Shown here: in pieces, positions 43,792-53,139 of the stretch
Position numbering within the stretch: the stretch's first letter is position 1
Layout: each line of letters begins with the position of its first letter
Assembly: GCA_036796435.1 (NCBI GenBank)
Contig: DAIRCY010000001.1
Span: 31,966 to 95,965 of the forward strand
DNA: 64,000 bases
DNA from: JAJYVT01 sp036796435
Lineage (GTDB): Bacteria; Actinomycetota; Acidimicrobiia; Acidimicrobiales; RAAP-2
Reading direction: 5' to 3'
Program-made: the position numbers and the translations under genes
The notes under the pieces: model-generated
The model's database searches: none
Told to the model about the DNA's origin: nothing
The model's input: the letters and a program-made list of their open reading frames with translations, nothing else

Positions 43792-44888
43792 GGCCGTCCT
43801 CCCGAGAGCTCCCGCTCGAGCTGGGCGCGCTGGCGCTCGAGCTCATTGGTCGGCTTGGCGAAGACGAGGTCGAACAGTCCGGTGGCCGGGGGGTCGGCTG
43901 CGTCGTAGACCTCGGCGCGGACGTGCGCGGCAGCCTCGTCTGCTGCCGAGGCAGACCGTCGCTCTTCCTCCGGTCCCCAGATGCCCTCCGCGCTCAGGTG
44001 CCGGCGGTACCGCTCGATCGGGTCCATGGCCGCCCAGTGCTCGAGCTCTTCGTCATCCCGGTAGCGCTTGGGCTCGTCGGACGTCGTGTGCGCGCCTCTG
44101 CGGTACGTCACGAGCTCGAGGAGGACCGGCCCGCCTCCGGCGCGGATCTGGCGGAGCGCGTCTGCCGTCACGGAGTACGTCGCGAGGACGTCGTTGCCGT
44201 CGCAGCGGACGCCCGGCATCCCGTAGGCGATGGCCTTCTGGGCGAGCGTCGCGCTCTTAGTCTGGGCACGAATTGGCACGGAGATCGCCCACTGATTGTT
44301 CTCCACGACGAAGAGGCACGGCACCTCGAAGACGGAGGCCATGTTGAACGCTTCATGGACATCCCCCTCGCTCAGCGCCCCGTCACCCATGGAGGCGACG
44401 ACCACCTCGTCCGCGGCATCCAACTTCACTCCGAGGGCGTATCCCGTCGCGTGCAGCGCGTTGGCGCCGACGACGATGCAGATCGGCGACGAGTGCCTCT
44501 CGAGCAAGCCCCGGCCGCCGTGGTACGCGCCGCGCCACATCATGGCGATCCCGACCGGGTCGACGCCCCGCGCGACGAACATCCCAAGCTCGCGGTACTC
44601 GGGAAAGAGCCAGTCGTGCGCGCCCATCGCGGTGGCGACACCGACCTGAGCCGCCTCTTGACCGAGGCACGAGGCATAGAGCGCGAGCTGTCCCTGGCGT
44701 TGAAGGTTTACGAGCTCGGTGTCCACCCGGCGAGTCACGATCATGTCGTTGAGGAGCCGCCGGTGCGCTTCGGGGTCGAGGGCGGGATACGGGGGGTCGA
44801 GCGCGCCGGTCCGTTCACCCCCTGGTGAGAGGATCCGGAGTGGATCGTCGAGGCCCCGTACCGTCTCGGTCGGTCGGATCTCAGCCAC
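43788..44888 (-). CDS. bkdA: 2-oxoacid dehydrogenase E1 alpha subunit
   Basis: 366 residues; thiamine diphosphate motif GDG (168-170, in MGDGALSEGD) to NNQW (197-200). ASCLGQEAAQVG and HTTSDEPKRYRDDEELEHW are typical of branched-chain 2-oxoacid E1 alpha. GTG 44888 chosen for GGAGG seven bases upstream. First gene of the operon. Converts 2-oxoacids from Val, Leu, Ile to acyl-CoA with E1 beta, E2 and an E3 encoded elsewhere. Confidence 0.92.
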   Translation of the reverse strand: MAEIRPTETVRGLDDPLRILSPGGERTGALDPPYPALDPEAHRRLLNDMIVTRRVDTELVNLQRQGQLALYASCLGQEAAQVGVATAMGAHDWLFPEYRELGMFVARGVDPVGIAMMWRGAYHGGRGLLERHSSPICIVVGANALHATGYALGVKLDAADEVVVASMGDGALSEGDVHEAFNMASVFEVPCLFVVENNQWAISVPIRAQTKSATLAQKAIAYGMPGVRCDGNDVLATYSVTADALRQIRAGGGPVLLELVTYRRGAHTTSDEPKRYRDDEELEHWAAMDPIERYRRHLSAEGIWGPEEERRSASAADEAAAHVRAEVYDAADPPATGLFDLVFAKPTNELERQRAQLERELSGGRP

Positions 44889-45132
44889 TCGAGCACCTCC
44901 GCATCGAACGTACCGTCCGCAGGGCCCAGCCATGATCGCGCCGACCGCGAGCGGCGTGCGGGTGCGACAAGGCGAACGCCGAATCATGGTCTACCAGTGC
45001 AGACGACGGAGCCCACTGGAGACCCATCGGCTGAGACGGCCCCGGTACCTGCGGCGTGCCTGACGAGCGTGGCCCGTACCTCTGCGGGCTGGGTAGAACA
45101 GGAGAGACCGAACGAGACCGAGGAGGATGTCC

Positions 45133-45525
45133 ATGCCCCTGGATGAGAACCTTGTTCGCCTGGCAAAGGGCGCCAACGTCGCGACCATCGTCACCCTCAT
45201 GCCCGGCGGCCAGCCTCAGGCACAGCTGCGCTGGATCGACACCGACGGCGAGGTCCTCCTCGTCAACACCGAACCGCAGCGCCAAGCGGCTCGCAACGTT
45301 GCGAGAGATCCCCGCGTCACGGTGCTCGTCAGAGACGAGCGCAACCCCTACGACTGGGCCGAGCTCCGAGGTCGCGTCGTCGAGACCGTGACGGGCGATG
45401 CCGCGCGCGCCCACATCGATCAACTGTCGCAGAAGTACACGGGAGCCGATTACGCAATGCCGATCGGGCCGAAGGGACGAGTGATCCTGCGCATCGCCGC
45501 CGACAAGGTCGTCACGTCTGGCTAG
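45133..45525 (+). CDS. PPOX-class F420-dependent protein (TIGR03618-like)
   Basis: 130 residues with the split-barrel flavin-reductase fold: ATIVTLMPGGQPQAQLRWID then TDGEVLLVNTEPQRQAARNV, VTVLVRDERNPYDWAELRGR and a final VILRIAADKVVTSG strand. This pattern fits the F420-binding PPOX family. ATG 45133 is chosen over 45127 because GGAGG is six bases away. Downstream 45526-45747 shows no gene. Confidence 0.82.
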   Translation: MPLDENLVRLAKGANVATIVTLMPGGQPQAQLRWIDTDGEVLLVNTEPQRQAARNVARDPRVTVLVRDERNPYDWAELRGRVVETVTGDAARAHIDQLSQKYTGADYAMPIGPKGRVILRIAADKVVTSG

Positions 45526-45747
45526 GTCGTCCCGTCTGGCTGATTCGAGAACACCCGTCCTAGGTCGCGGGATTGCCGTCGAGAGCGGTTTGGCCACGGC
45601 TCGGGCTCATTGGTGGCCGGCGGGGCTCGTCAACAAATCACCGATGTGGTACCCGAGGGATGCATCGACTAACGGTGCGGAACTGCCACACGGTCACGGC
45701 CCCGACCGCTGCGATGGGCAGGACGAGCGCCGCGAACGATCTCGGAG

Positions 45748-45894
45748 GTGTGCAGCGGCGACCTACAGGTGGTCTCCCCCGACGACTCCGTCGACGATGC
45801 GATCCGCCAGATGCGCGAGCACGCGGTGCGAAGGCTCCCCGTCGTCGAAGGCGTCAGGGCCGTCGGCATCCTGTCCCTCGGGGACCTGGCGCCG
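45748..45894 (+). pseudogene. Fragment of a CBS-domain protein
   Basis: DLQVVSPDDSVDDAIRQMRE followed by HAVRRLPVVEGVRAVGILSL then GDLA is one clear CBS motif. A partner CBS motif, needed for a functional pair, is missing upstream and the sequence loses its pattern afterward. Confidence 0.6.
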
Positions 45895-45939
45895 CGCGGC
45901 CGAATCAGTTCAGGGCAACTCGGGCCTGAGCACCGGCCG

Positions 45940-46812
45940 TCAGCGAACCGCAGCGTCACCTCCGCTCGAACCGGCCGCCGCTTCCGCCACCACCACCGCC
46001 GGCACCGGGCGCGGGGACCCGAAAAGGTGGAGCGCAGCCAGTGCACGGATGAACCACCATGATGGATCGAGCTCGAAGCGGCCGAGCCCCTGGCGGGCGC
46101 TCGCCGGGCTCCGGTGGTGGTTGTTGTGCCAGCCCTCTCCGAGCGTCAGCATCGCAACCCACCAGTTGTTCCTGCTGGCGTCGTCAGTGTCGAATCGCCT
46201 GCTCCCGAAGCGGTGGGCGAAAGAGTTCACCGAGAAGGTCGCGTGGTAGAGGAGCGTCGTCGACACGAAAAACCCCCAGACCAACATCTGGGGTCCCGAG
46301 GTGTGCAGGCCCGGGTCGAGCGCGCCCAGCGCCGCCCCCGCTCCGAAAGCCACCAACGCGGTGAGGATCACCACGATATGGTGGCAGCGGTCGACGAGCC
46401 GCAGCTCCGGGAAACGAGCGAGGTCGGCCACCTTGCCCGTCGATACGGCGGGGGGGGCGAACAGCCATCCCACGTGGCTGTGGAAGAAGCCGTCGACCGC
46501 CGGAGAGTGTGGATCCCCGGGGCGGTCCGTGAAGCGGTGATGCAGTCGGTGCGTCGCTGCCCACCAGAGCGGGCCACGCTGTGCGGCGGAGGCGCCCAGG
46601 AGCGCCCCTGCCAGCTGGACCGGACGCGTCATCTTGAAGGCCCGGTGGGAGAAGCCACGGTGGTAGAAGACCGTGATCCCGAGCATGCGGACCAGGTAGA
46701 AGACCGCCGCGCCGCAGAGCGCCGCCCAGCTCCACCCGACGAGCGCGATGGCGAGGACGCCCAAGTGCACGAGAAGGAAGGGGAGCCCCACACGTGCCCG
46801 GCTCGTCGACAC
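45940..46812 (-). CDS. Acyl-CoA/fatty acid desaturase
   Basis: Membrane di-iron enzyme that inserts a cis double bond. About 290 residues with three histidine boxes: HRGFSH, HRLHH (in WWAATHRLHHRFTDRPGDPH) and HNNHH (in GEGWHNNHHRSP), in the spacing of delta-9 acyl-CoA desaturases, and four membrane helices. The GTG at 46812 is the best start just ahead of the first helix but lacks a clear ribosome site. Downstream of an SRPBCC remnant on the same strand. Confidence 0.87.
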   Translation of the reverse strand: MSTSRARVGLPFLLVHLGVLAIALVGWSWAALCGAAVFYLVRMLGITVFYHRGFSHRAFKMTRPVQLAGALLGASAAQRGPLWWAATHRLHHRFTDRPGDPHSPAVDGFFHSHVGWLFAPPAVSTGKVADLARFPELRLVDRCHHIVVILTALVAFGAGAALGALDPGLHTSGPQMLVWGFFVSTTLLYHATFSVNSFAHRFGSRRFDTDDASRNNWWVAMLTLGEGWHNNHHRSPASARQGLGRFELDPSWWFIRALAALHLFGSPRPVPAVVVAEAAAGSSGGDAAVR

Positions 46813-46865
46813 CGCGAGGCGGGGTGCTGACTCGCTCCGGACCGCCGCCGGGCTGGCGAGCGCGC

Positions 46866-47030
46866 TCAAGCGGCCTCGGGCAAGCGCTGCTCGAAGCCGT
46901 GGAGGGCGCGGTCCGCCAGGACGCGGAAGCCGATGGCGAGGAATGGATCGGCAAGGCGGAGCAGTCGGCGGAAGCGGATACGGGCATCGTAGGTGACGTC
47001 CGTGACGCCCCGGCGGCGGGCGACCGTCAC
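46866..47030 (-). pseudogene. C-terminal fragment of an SRPBCC-family protein
   Basis: 54 residues: VTYDARIRFRRLLRLADPFL then AIGFRVLADRALHGFEQRLP, the C-terminal strand and long helix of a polyketide-cyclase/START-like (SRPBCC) fold. The N-terminal two thirds are absent: the frame ends where the SDR fragment begins on the other strand. Confidence 0.6.
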
Positions 47031-47390
47031 GGTGCTGGCCCACGAGTGGTGGCGACGCTGGGCGCCGGCAGGCGTCGCCAGCTACGCGATGCACCCGGGC
47101 TGGGTGGACACCCCGGGACTGGCGAGCGGGCTGCCCTTCTTTCGCCTCGGCGCTCTTTTCCGCAGCGCCGAGGAAGGCGTCGACACGGCGGTGTGGCTCA
47201 CCGCCGGGGGAGCAAGGTCCCTGGTGCCAAATCGCGCGATCGCCCCCCCTTCGCTCGGCGACGGGTTCTGGCACGACCGCCACCCCGGAGCGAGTACTAC
47301 TTGCCGTGGACGCGTGCCGACGTCGCGTCGGACGTGGAAGGTCGCAGGCTGTGGGACTGGTGCGCCACGTGCACCGGGGGCGACCGGTGA
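47030..47390 (+). pseudogene. C-terminal fragment of a short-chain dehydrogenase, frameshifted
   Basis: VASYAMHPGWVDTPG is the loop after the SDR active site; later GFWHDRHP and (in a second frame after one missing C near 47284) RSEYYLPWTRADVASDVEGR then LWDWC match the tail of DHRS12-like SDRs. The nucleotide-binding and YxxxK parts are missing. Confidence 0.7.
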
Positions 47391-47427
47391 CAAAAGAGGA
47401 GCGCACCCCGTCTCGGGAGGTGTATGC

Positions 47428-48756
47428 GTGAGCATCGAGTACTCGACCTCGGTCGACCATCCGATCGAAGACGTTTTCGCGTGGCACGAACGGCCCGGCG
47501 CAATCGAGCGTCTCCTCCCACCCTGGCAGCCCGTCCACGTCGCCGAGGAAGCCCGGTCACTCCTCGACGGGAAAGCGGTGCTGAGTCTGCCGGGCGGGAT
47601 CCGCTGGGTCGCCCGACACAGCGACTACGACCCGCCCCACCGGTTCGTCGACGACCTCGTCTCGCTCCCGGTGCCATGGCACCACGTCCACTCATTCGTG
47701 GAGGACGGCCCGGGCCGTACCCGCGTCACCGACACGGTCTCGACGCCGATACCGGCGGCGTTGCTTCAGAGGACGTTGGTCTACCGGCACACCCAGATGC
47801 GCGACGACCTCGACGCGATCGCAGAGCTCCTCCGGCGCGATCCGGCGGAGCGCACCGTCGCGGTGACGGGCTCGTCCGGTCTGGTCGGCACGGCGCTCTG
47901 TGCGTTCCTCTCGACCGCCGGCTACCGCGTGATCCGCCTCGTTCGTCGCATCCCGCGCACCGACAGCGAACGTGCGTGGAACCCGGAAGACCCCGATCCC
48001 CGTACGTTCGAGGACGTCGACGCGGTCGTGCATCTCGCTGGCGCGTCGATCGCCGGACGTTTCAGCGAACGGCACAAGATGGCCATCGAGTCGAGCAGGA
48101 TCGATCCGACCCGTCGGCTCGCCGACGCGGTCGTGCGGTCGAACGGTCCACGGGTCTTGCTCGTCGCGTCCGCGATCGGCTACTACGGCCCGGACCGCGG
48201 GGACGAGCTCCTCGACGAGGAGTCAGGACGCGGGGGCGGCTTCCTTGCCGACGTGGTGGCGAAGTGGGAGGCGGCTACCGAACCTGCTGCCGACGCCGGG
48301 CTCCGCGTCGTCACGGTACGCACCGGCGTCGTGCTCTCGACGCGGGGCGGGATGCTCAAGCTCCTGCGCCCCGTGTTCCTCGCCGGTTTCGGCGGACCGG
48401 TGGGCGCTGGTGACCAGTGGTTGTCGTGGATCGATCTCGACGACCTGACCGACGTCTACGCGAGAGCTCTCGTCGATGAGCACCTGGCGGGGGCGCTCGC
48501 CGCAGTCGCCCCCGCACCTGTTCGGAACAGCGAATTTACCGCCACCCTTGCCCGGGTACTCCACCGACCGGCGCGCTGGCGCGTCCCCGAGTCGGCGCTG
48601 AGCGTCGTCGTCGGAGAAGAGGGCGTCCGCGAAGTTGCCTGTGCAAGCCAGCGGGTTCTGCCGCGAAGACTCGTGGCGGCAGGGTTCCGGTTTCGCAGAC
48701 CCCAGCTCGAAGCGTCCCTCCGCCACCAGCTCGGACGGATCGAGCCCGCGTCGTGA
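47428..48756 (+). CDS. TIGR01777 epimerase with N-terminal SRPBCC domain
   Basis: 442 residues. N-terminal SRPBCC-like domain (about 1-145: EYSTSVDHPIEDVFAWHERP) fused to an NAD-dependent epimerase-like domain (about 150-440) with VAVTGSSGLVGTALCAFLST, VHLAGASI and ASAIGYYG (YfcH/TIGR01777 type). GTG 47428 has GGGAGG about eight bases before. Substrate unknown; the family is sometimes tied to cell division and envelope sugars. Confidence 0.9.
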   Translation: MSIEYSTSVDHPIEDVFAWHERPGAIERLLPPWQPVHVAEEARSLLDGKAVLSLPGGIRWVARHSDYDPPHRFVDDLVSLPVPWHHVHSFVEDGPGRTRVTDTVSTPIPAALLQRTLVYRHTQMRDDLDAIAELLRRDPAERTVAVTGSSGLVGTALCAFLSTAGYRVIRLVRRIPRTDSERAWNPEDPDPRTFEDVDAVVHLAGASIAGRFSERHKMAIESSRIDPTRRLADAVVRSNGPRVLLVASAIGYYGPDRGDELLDEESGRGGGFLADVVAKWEAATEPAADAGLRVVTVRTGVVLSTRGGMLKLLRPVFLAGFGGPVGAGDQWLSWIDLDDLTDVYARALVDEHLAGALAAVAPAPVRNSEFTATLARVLHRPARWRVPESALSVVVGEEGVREVACASQRVLPRRLVAAGFRFRRPQLEASLRHQLGRIEPAS

Positions 48757-48762
48757 CCCGGC

Positions 48763-49839
48763 TCAACCGCCGAACGACCGGGCCGACATCGTGATGAAGT
48801 CGCGCGCCCACGCTGCCTCGAAGAAGGTGCCGGGTCCTTGGACGGTCGACGCGATGAGCTTGCTGCCGTTTGTCGGCGTGGCCGGGCCGGTCGCCGTGGC
48901 CGGGTCGTAGGTGACGAAGACGTCCCAGTACGGATTGATGTCAAGCTCCATTCCCCGCACGACGCCGCCGCGCACGAGGAGCGCTGCAAGCTGCATCGGG
49001 GAGAGGCTGGGGCCGGTCACGTAGAAGAGCGCGCCGTCGGCGGTGACGCCCACTGCGGAGCGCCACTGGTTCTCTATTCCCGGACCCGTGCAGCTGACCG
49101 GGCCGCACGTGTTCCCCCATGAAAGCCAGTCCGGGCTCTGGGCCTGGGGAGTGGCTTCTCCGTTGTCGACGAGAAGCACGAGGTTCTGGCGCACGCTCAC
49201 CACGTCGGTCGTCATCGTCACTGTTCTCCCCCACGCGCCGACGGTGACCGATCCGTCCTTGTAGATGACGAGCGACGCCGCCCCCTCGACCAGAGGGACG
49301 ATGGTCCTCCCTGTCGTGTAGTAGCCGCCCTCGGCTGCTGTCATCTTGAAGCCACCGTTGAACGCCGCCACGAGGGACGTCGCCTGCGCGGGTTGGATCG
49401 GGGCCGTGTACGGATACGGGCCGCCGCCGGGGCTGAGGGACCCCGAGTAGAGGCGAGCCGAGAGGAGCTTCGTGTCCATCCACGCGACCCCTGCGGCCGC
49501 CGAGCCGCCCGGCGGCACGAGCGTCGTCTCGTAGACGGCCGGCAGGCCGTCGACGCGCCGCCCTGCCGGGGTCCAGGCGCCCGTGGCGCCCGCCCCGGGT
49601 GCTGTGGGAAACGGTGCGAGCGCTGCGGGGGGCGGGAGCTCAGGGGGAAGGGTCGTGGTAGTGGTCGTCGGCGCGAGGGTGGGAGTGGTCGTCGAAGACG
49701 AAGACGGTCGGGAACCACCGTGCGACTGGTCGCCTTTGGCGGCACGAGCCGGTGCGCCGCCGCACGACGCGAGTCCGAGGGAGAACGCAGTGCACGCCGC
49801 GAGCACGGCGGCCACCTGTGCGCCGCGAGCGCAAGCCAC
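48763..49839 (-). CDS. Lipoprotein with phosphodiester glycosidase domain
   Basis: 358 residues. N-terminal lipoprotein signal with lipobox LASC near residue 26, a Ser/Thr/Pro linker (about 35-75), then a NAGPA/DUF2233 phosphodiester-glycosidase domain: AAFNGGFKMTAAEGGYYTTG, SVTVGAWGR, VRQNLVLLVDNGE and GGVVRGMELDINPYW. Should sit outside the membrane and cleave a sugar phosphodiester. Converges on the epimerase gene. Confidence 0.85.
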   Translation of the reverse strand: MACARGAQVAAVLAACTAFSLGLASCGGAPARAAKGDQSHGGSRPSSSSTTTPTLAPTTTTTTLPPELPPPAALAPFPTAPGAGATGAWTPAGRRVDGLPAVYETTLVPPGGSAAAGVAWMDTKLLSARLYSGSLSPGGGPYPYTAPIQPAQATSLVAAFNGGFKMTAAEGGYYTTGRTIVPLVEGAASLVIYKDGSVTVGAWGRTVTMTTDVVSVRQNLVLLVDNGEATPQAQSPDWLSWGNTCGPVSCTGPGIENQWRSAVGVTADGALFYVTGPSLSPMQLAALLVRGGVVRGMELDINPYWDVFVTYDPATATGPATPTNGSKLIASTVQGPGTFFEAAWARDFITMSARSFGG

Positions 49840-49997
49840 GGGCCGAGGCTACGTGGGGGGCGACGGCGGTTCACCGCGGGCCGCCGCGGCGAACANNNNN
49901 NNNNNGGGGGCCGTCGCGGGTCCCCCGCGGCCAGCCGCGCCGCGGCCCCGACCGGACCGATCCCTGCCGCGCAGTGGGTCGCACGGCGTCGGCGCGC

Positions 49998-51195
49998 TCA
50001 CGGTCCGGTGTCGGCGGCGTCGAGCGCCCTGCGCACCACGGGAAGCACTGCGTGCGCGGCCGGCACGCCGGCGTAGACGGCGCAGTGCAGGACGACCTCA
50101 CTGATCTCTTCGGAGCTGAGGCCGTTGCGGAGCGCGGCGGGGACGTGGAAGGAGAGCTCGTCGTGGCGGCCGAGGGAGATCAGCAGCGCGAGCGTGACGG
50201 CACTGCGCGTCCGGCGGTCGAGCCCCGGGCGCGACCACACTTCTCCCCAGGCGTAGCGCGTGGCGAGGTCCGTGAAGTCCCTCGACAGCGGCTCCTCGGA
50301 AGTGGCCGACTGGTCGACGTGCTCGTCGCCGAGCACCGCTCGGCGCACCTCGGCCCCGCGGCGTGCCGGGTCGCCGGCGACGTGCGCAAGCACCGCGTCG
50401 GTGAAGGCGTCGGGTTCGGTCAGATTGGCGAGGTGCGAGGAACCCGGGAGGACGACGAGCCCTGCGCGGAGCCGCTCTGCGAACCCGAGGGCGCCGGCGG
50501 GAGGGGTCACGGGATCGTGCGCCCCTGCGATCACGAGCGTCGGCGCCACGATGTCGCCGAGCACGGGGCGTAGATCCATCTCTGCGATCGCCGCACAGCA
50601 CGACGCGTACCCTTCGGGATCGCAGCGGCCGAGCATCGCCGCCACCTCGTCGACGAGATCAGCCCGCGTCTCGCGCAGGCCGGGCGGGAACCAGCGTGTC
50701 GCGATGGACTCGAGGAGCGACAAGGGACCGTCGCGGCGGACGGCGTCAGCGCGCTCGTACCACGCCTCCTTCGGGCCGAGCACCGGCGCACTGCACGCGA
50801 CGACGAGCGACGAGACACGGCCCGGATGCGCCGCCGCCCTACTGTTCCGTCGTCAATCCCGGAAAGTCGGCCCAGNNNNNNNNNNGGAGCCACATCGCCG
50901 CCATCCCGCCGAGCGATAGGCCGCAGAGCGCCGCGCGCTCGACGTCGAGCGCGTCGAGCAGGTCGACGAGGTCGTTGCCGAGCTCCTCGATCGTGTACGG
51001 ACCCGGGGGCGCCGACGAGCCACCGTGGCCCCGATGGTCGTAGCGGACGACCCGGAAGAAGGCGGAGAGCCTCGGCACCTGGCGATCCCACATCTCGAGC
51101 GACGTGCCGAGCGATCCGGAGAGCACGAGGACCGGCGCGTCACGAGGGCCGTCGTGCTCGACGCGAATGGTCGCCCCGCGCGTCTCGACGGACAT
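49998..51195 (-). CDS. pcaL: Fused 3-oxoadipate enol-lactonase / 4-carboxymuconolactone decarboxylase, split by an N gap
   Basis: Fused PcaD-PcaC, known in actinobacteria. PcaD part (first about 260 residues): YDHRGHGGSS, nucleophile Ser in GLSLGGMAAMWL, acid and base in AGAHDPVTPP and GSSHLANL. PcaC part: RRTRSAVTLALLISLGRHDE and EISEVVLHCAVYAGVPAAHA. Ten Ns (50876-50885) after MAAMWL shift the frame, so true gap size is not known. Starts ATG 51195, 11 bp after pcaB. Converts 4-carboxymuconolactone through the enol-lactone to 3-oxoadipate. Confidence 0.9.
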
Positions 51196-51206
51196 CGGGT
51201 CTTTTC

Positions 51207-52580
51207 TCACGTCTTGACGCTCGCGCTGCGGTGGCGCGCCTCGTGCGCGGAGAGCGCCCGCTCGATGAGCGCGTCCGCCGCGCCGAGGTAGCCCGAGGGG
51301 TCGAAGAGCGCGTCGAGCTGGTCCGGCGAACGCAGAGCGGCGACCTCGGGCACCGAGCCCAGCACCTCGCGCAACGGCCGGGCAGCGGCCGTGGCCTCGG
51401 CGCTCGCACGGGCGACTACTCGGGTCGCCGCGTCCCTTCCGAGCTCGGCGGTGAGATCGAGCGCCACCCGCTCGGCCATCACGGAGCCGCCCGTGGCCGC
51501 GAGGTTGCGCGCAAGGCTCTCTTCGTCGACGCACAGGGTGCCGAGGAGCTCTCGGGTGCCCGCGGCGCAGCCGCCGGCGGCACGGAGCAGGTCGGTGAGC
51601 GACAGCCATTCGGCGTGCCAACCCCCCGTTCCGGCCCTTTCGTGTTCCTGGACCGCGCCCGCAGAGAGCATCGACGCGGCACCGTGCGCGCGTCGCCAGG
51701 CGGCGAGCACCAGGACCGAGCCGACCGGGTTCGACTTGTGCGGCATCGTGGAGGAGCCCCCGTGGCCGGCATCGCCCCCCTCGCGCGCCTCGCCCACCTC
51801 GGCCTGGGAGAGGAGCGCGACATCGACGGCGACCTTGGCGGCCGCCGCCGCTGCCACGACGAGCGCGCCGGAGAGCTCGACCAGGCGCGACCGGTCGGTG
51901 TGCCACGGCAGGACCGGTTCGCGCAGCCCGAGACGCCCGGCGAGCTGCGCGCAGAGCTCGAGCCCCCGGTCGCCCCACGCCGCGAGCGTGCCGGCGGCAC
52001 CGCCGAGCTCGACGGCGAGCCGCGTCTCCGACACCCGCTCGAGCTCAGTCGCCGCATGGGTGAGGGCGCCCAGCCACCTCGCGGCCTTGAGGCCGAACGT
52101 GACTGGGACGGCGGGCTGGAGCAGCGTCCGACCGGTCATCACCTCGCGGCGATGCCGCCTCGCCAGTTCGGCGCAGGCACGCGCCGCGCCGTCCAGGTCC
52201 TCGACCACGATGCAACATGCCTGCTTCGAGACGAGCATCGCCGCCGTGTCCATGGCGTCCTGGCTCGTCGCCCCGTGATGGACCGCCGACGCGTGGTCCC
52301 CGGCGAGGGAGCGAAGCGCGGCGATGAGCGGAACCACCGGGTTCCCGGCCTCGCGCCCGCGCGCGCCGAGATCGCCGGGCGCGACCGAGAACCGGCGGCA
52401 GGCGTCCGCGACGGCCTCGGCGCCGGCGGCGGGCAGGATCCCGAGATCCGCCTCCGCCGCGGCGAGCTCCCGCTCGAATGCGAGCAGCGCAGCGACCCAC
52501 GCCCCGGCGCCGGTCGCCGCGACGAGGCGGTCGCTCGACAGGAGCGAATCGAAGAGCGACAGAGAAGAGGCGTCGGGCAT
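51207..52580 (-). CDS. pcaB: 3-carboxy-cis,cis-muconate cycloisomerase
   Basis: 457 residues of the fumarase/aspartase superfamily; signature GGSSTMPHKSNPVGS near residue 270-285, HHGATSQDAMDTA near 100 and the WHTDRSRLVELSGALV region. Converts 3-carboxymuconate (from protocatechuate cleavage) to 4-carboxymuconolactone. Seven bp after pcaG. Confidence 0.93.
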   Translation of the reverse strand: MPDASSLSLFDSLLSSDRLVAATGAGAWVAALLAFERELAAAEADLGILPAAGAEAVADACRRFSVAPGDLGARGREAGNPVVPLIAALRSLAGDHASAVHHGATSQDAMDTAAMLVSKQACCIVVEDLDGAARACAELARRHRREVMTGRTLLQPAVPVTFGLKAARWLGALTHAATELERVSETRLAVELGGAAGTLAAWGDRGLELCAQLAGRLGLREPVLPWHTDRSRLVELSGALVVAAAAAAKVAVDVALLSQAEVGEAREGGDAGHGGSSTMPHKSNPVGSVLVLAAWRRAHGAASMLSAGAVQEHERAGTGGWHAEWLSLTDLLRAAGGCAAGTRELLGTLCVDEESLARNLAATGGSVMAERVALDLTAELGRDAATRVVARASAEATAAARPLREVLGSVPEVAALRSPDQLDALFDPSGYLGAADALIERALSAHEARHRSASVKT

Positions 52581-52587
52581 CTCGGCG

Positions 52588-53139
52588 TCAACAGGCGAAG
52601 AACACGGTCTCGTCCGGCCCCTGGAGACGGACGTCGAAGACGAGCTCCTCCCCTTCCAGGCGCGCGAGCAGGGTCTTGCGACGATCGGCGGGGACGCGGG
52701 ACAGAACCGGGTCCGACCCGTTGGGACCTGTCTCGTCGGGGAAGAAGACGCGGGTGCGCACCGGCCGCAACAGTCCCCGCGCGAAGACGAGCATCTCGAG
52801 GTGCCGCGCTTCGGCGCCGCTCGGTCCGGTCGGCAGGCCCGGCTTCACGGTCACGAACCGGAAGCAACCCTGCGCGTCGGTGAGGCTCCGTCCGAACCAT
52901 CGCGCGAACCCGTCGGCGGCCGTGCCGGTCTCGAAGCTGCCGTCGGGATCGGCCTGCCACAGCTCGACTACGGCGTCCGGCACTCCCGCTTCCTCGCCGT
53001 CGAGGACCCGACCCCGCAGGACGAACGCGCCCCGCGTGCCCTCCGGCACGAGAGCTGTCCGTTCGAGCGGGTGGAGCCCGATGGACAGGAACGGCCCGGC
53101 CGTCTGCGACGCGGTGGGCGTCCGACGTGTGCTGCTCAC
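52588..53139 (-). CDS. pcaG: Protocatechuate 3,4-dioxygenase alpha subunit
   Basis: 183 residues: TASQTAGPFLSIGL, LRGRVLDGEEAGVPDAVVEL then WQADPDG, and the C-terminal GEELVFDVRLQGPDETVFF. The GTG at 53139 overlaps the pcaH stop. Non-catalytic partner subunit of the ring-cleaving enzyme. Confidence 0.93.
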   Translation of the reverse strand: MSSTRRTPTASQTAGPFLSIGLHPLERTALVPEGTRGAFVLRGRVLDGEEAGVPDAVVELWQADPDGSFETGTAADGFARWFGRSLTDAQGCFRFVTVKPGLPTGPSGAEARHLEMLVFARGLLRPVRTRVFFPDETGPNGSDPVLSRVPADRRKTLLARLEGEELVFDVRLQGPDETVFFAC

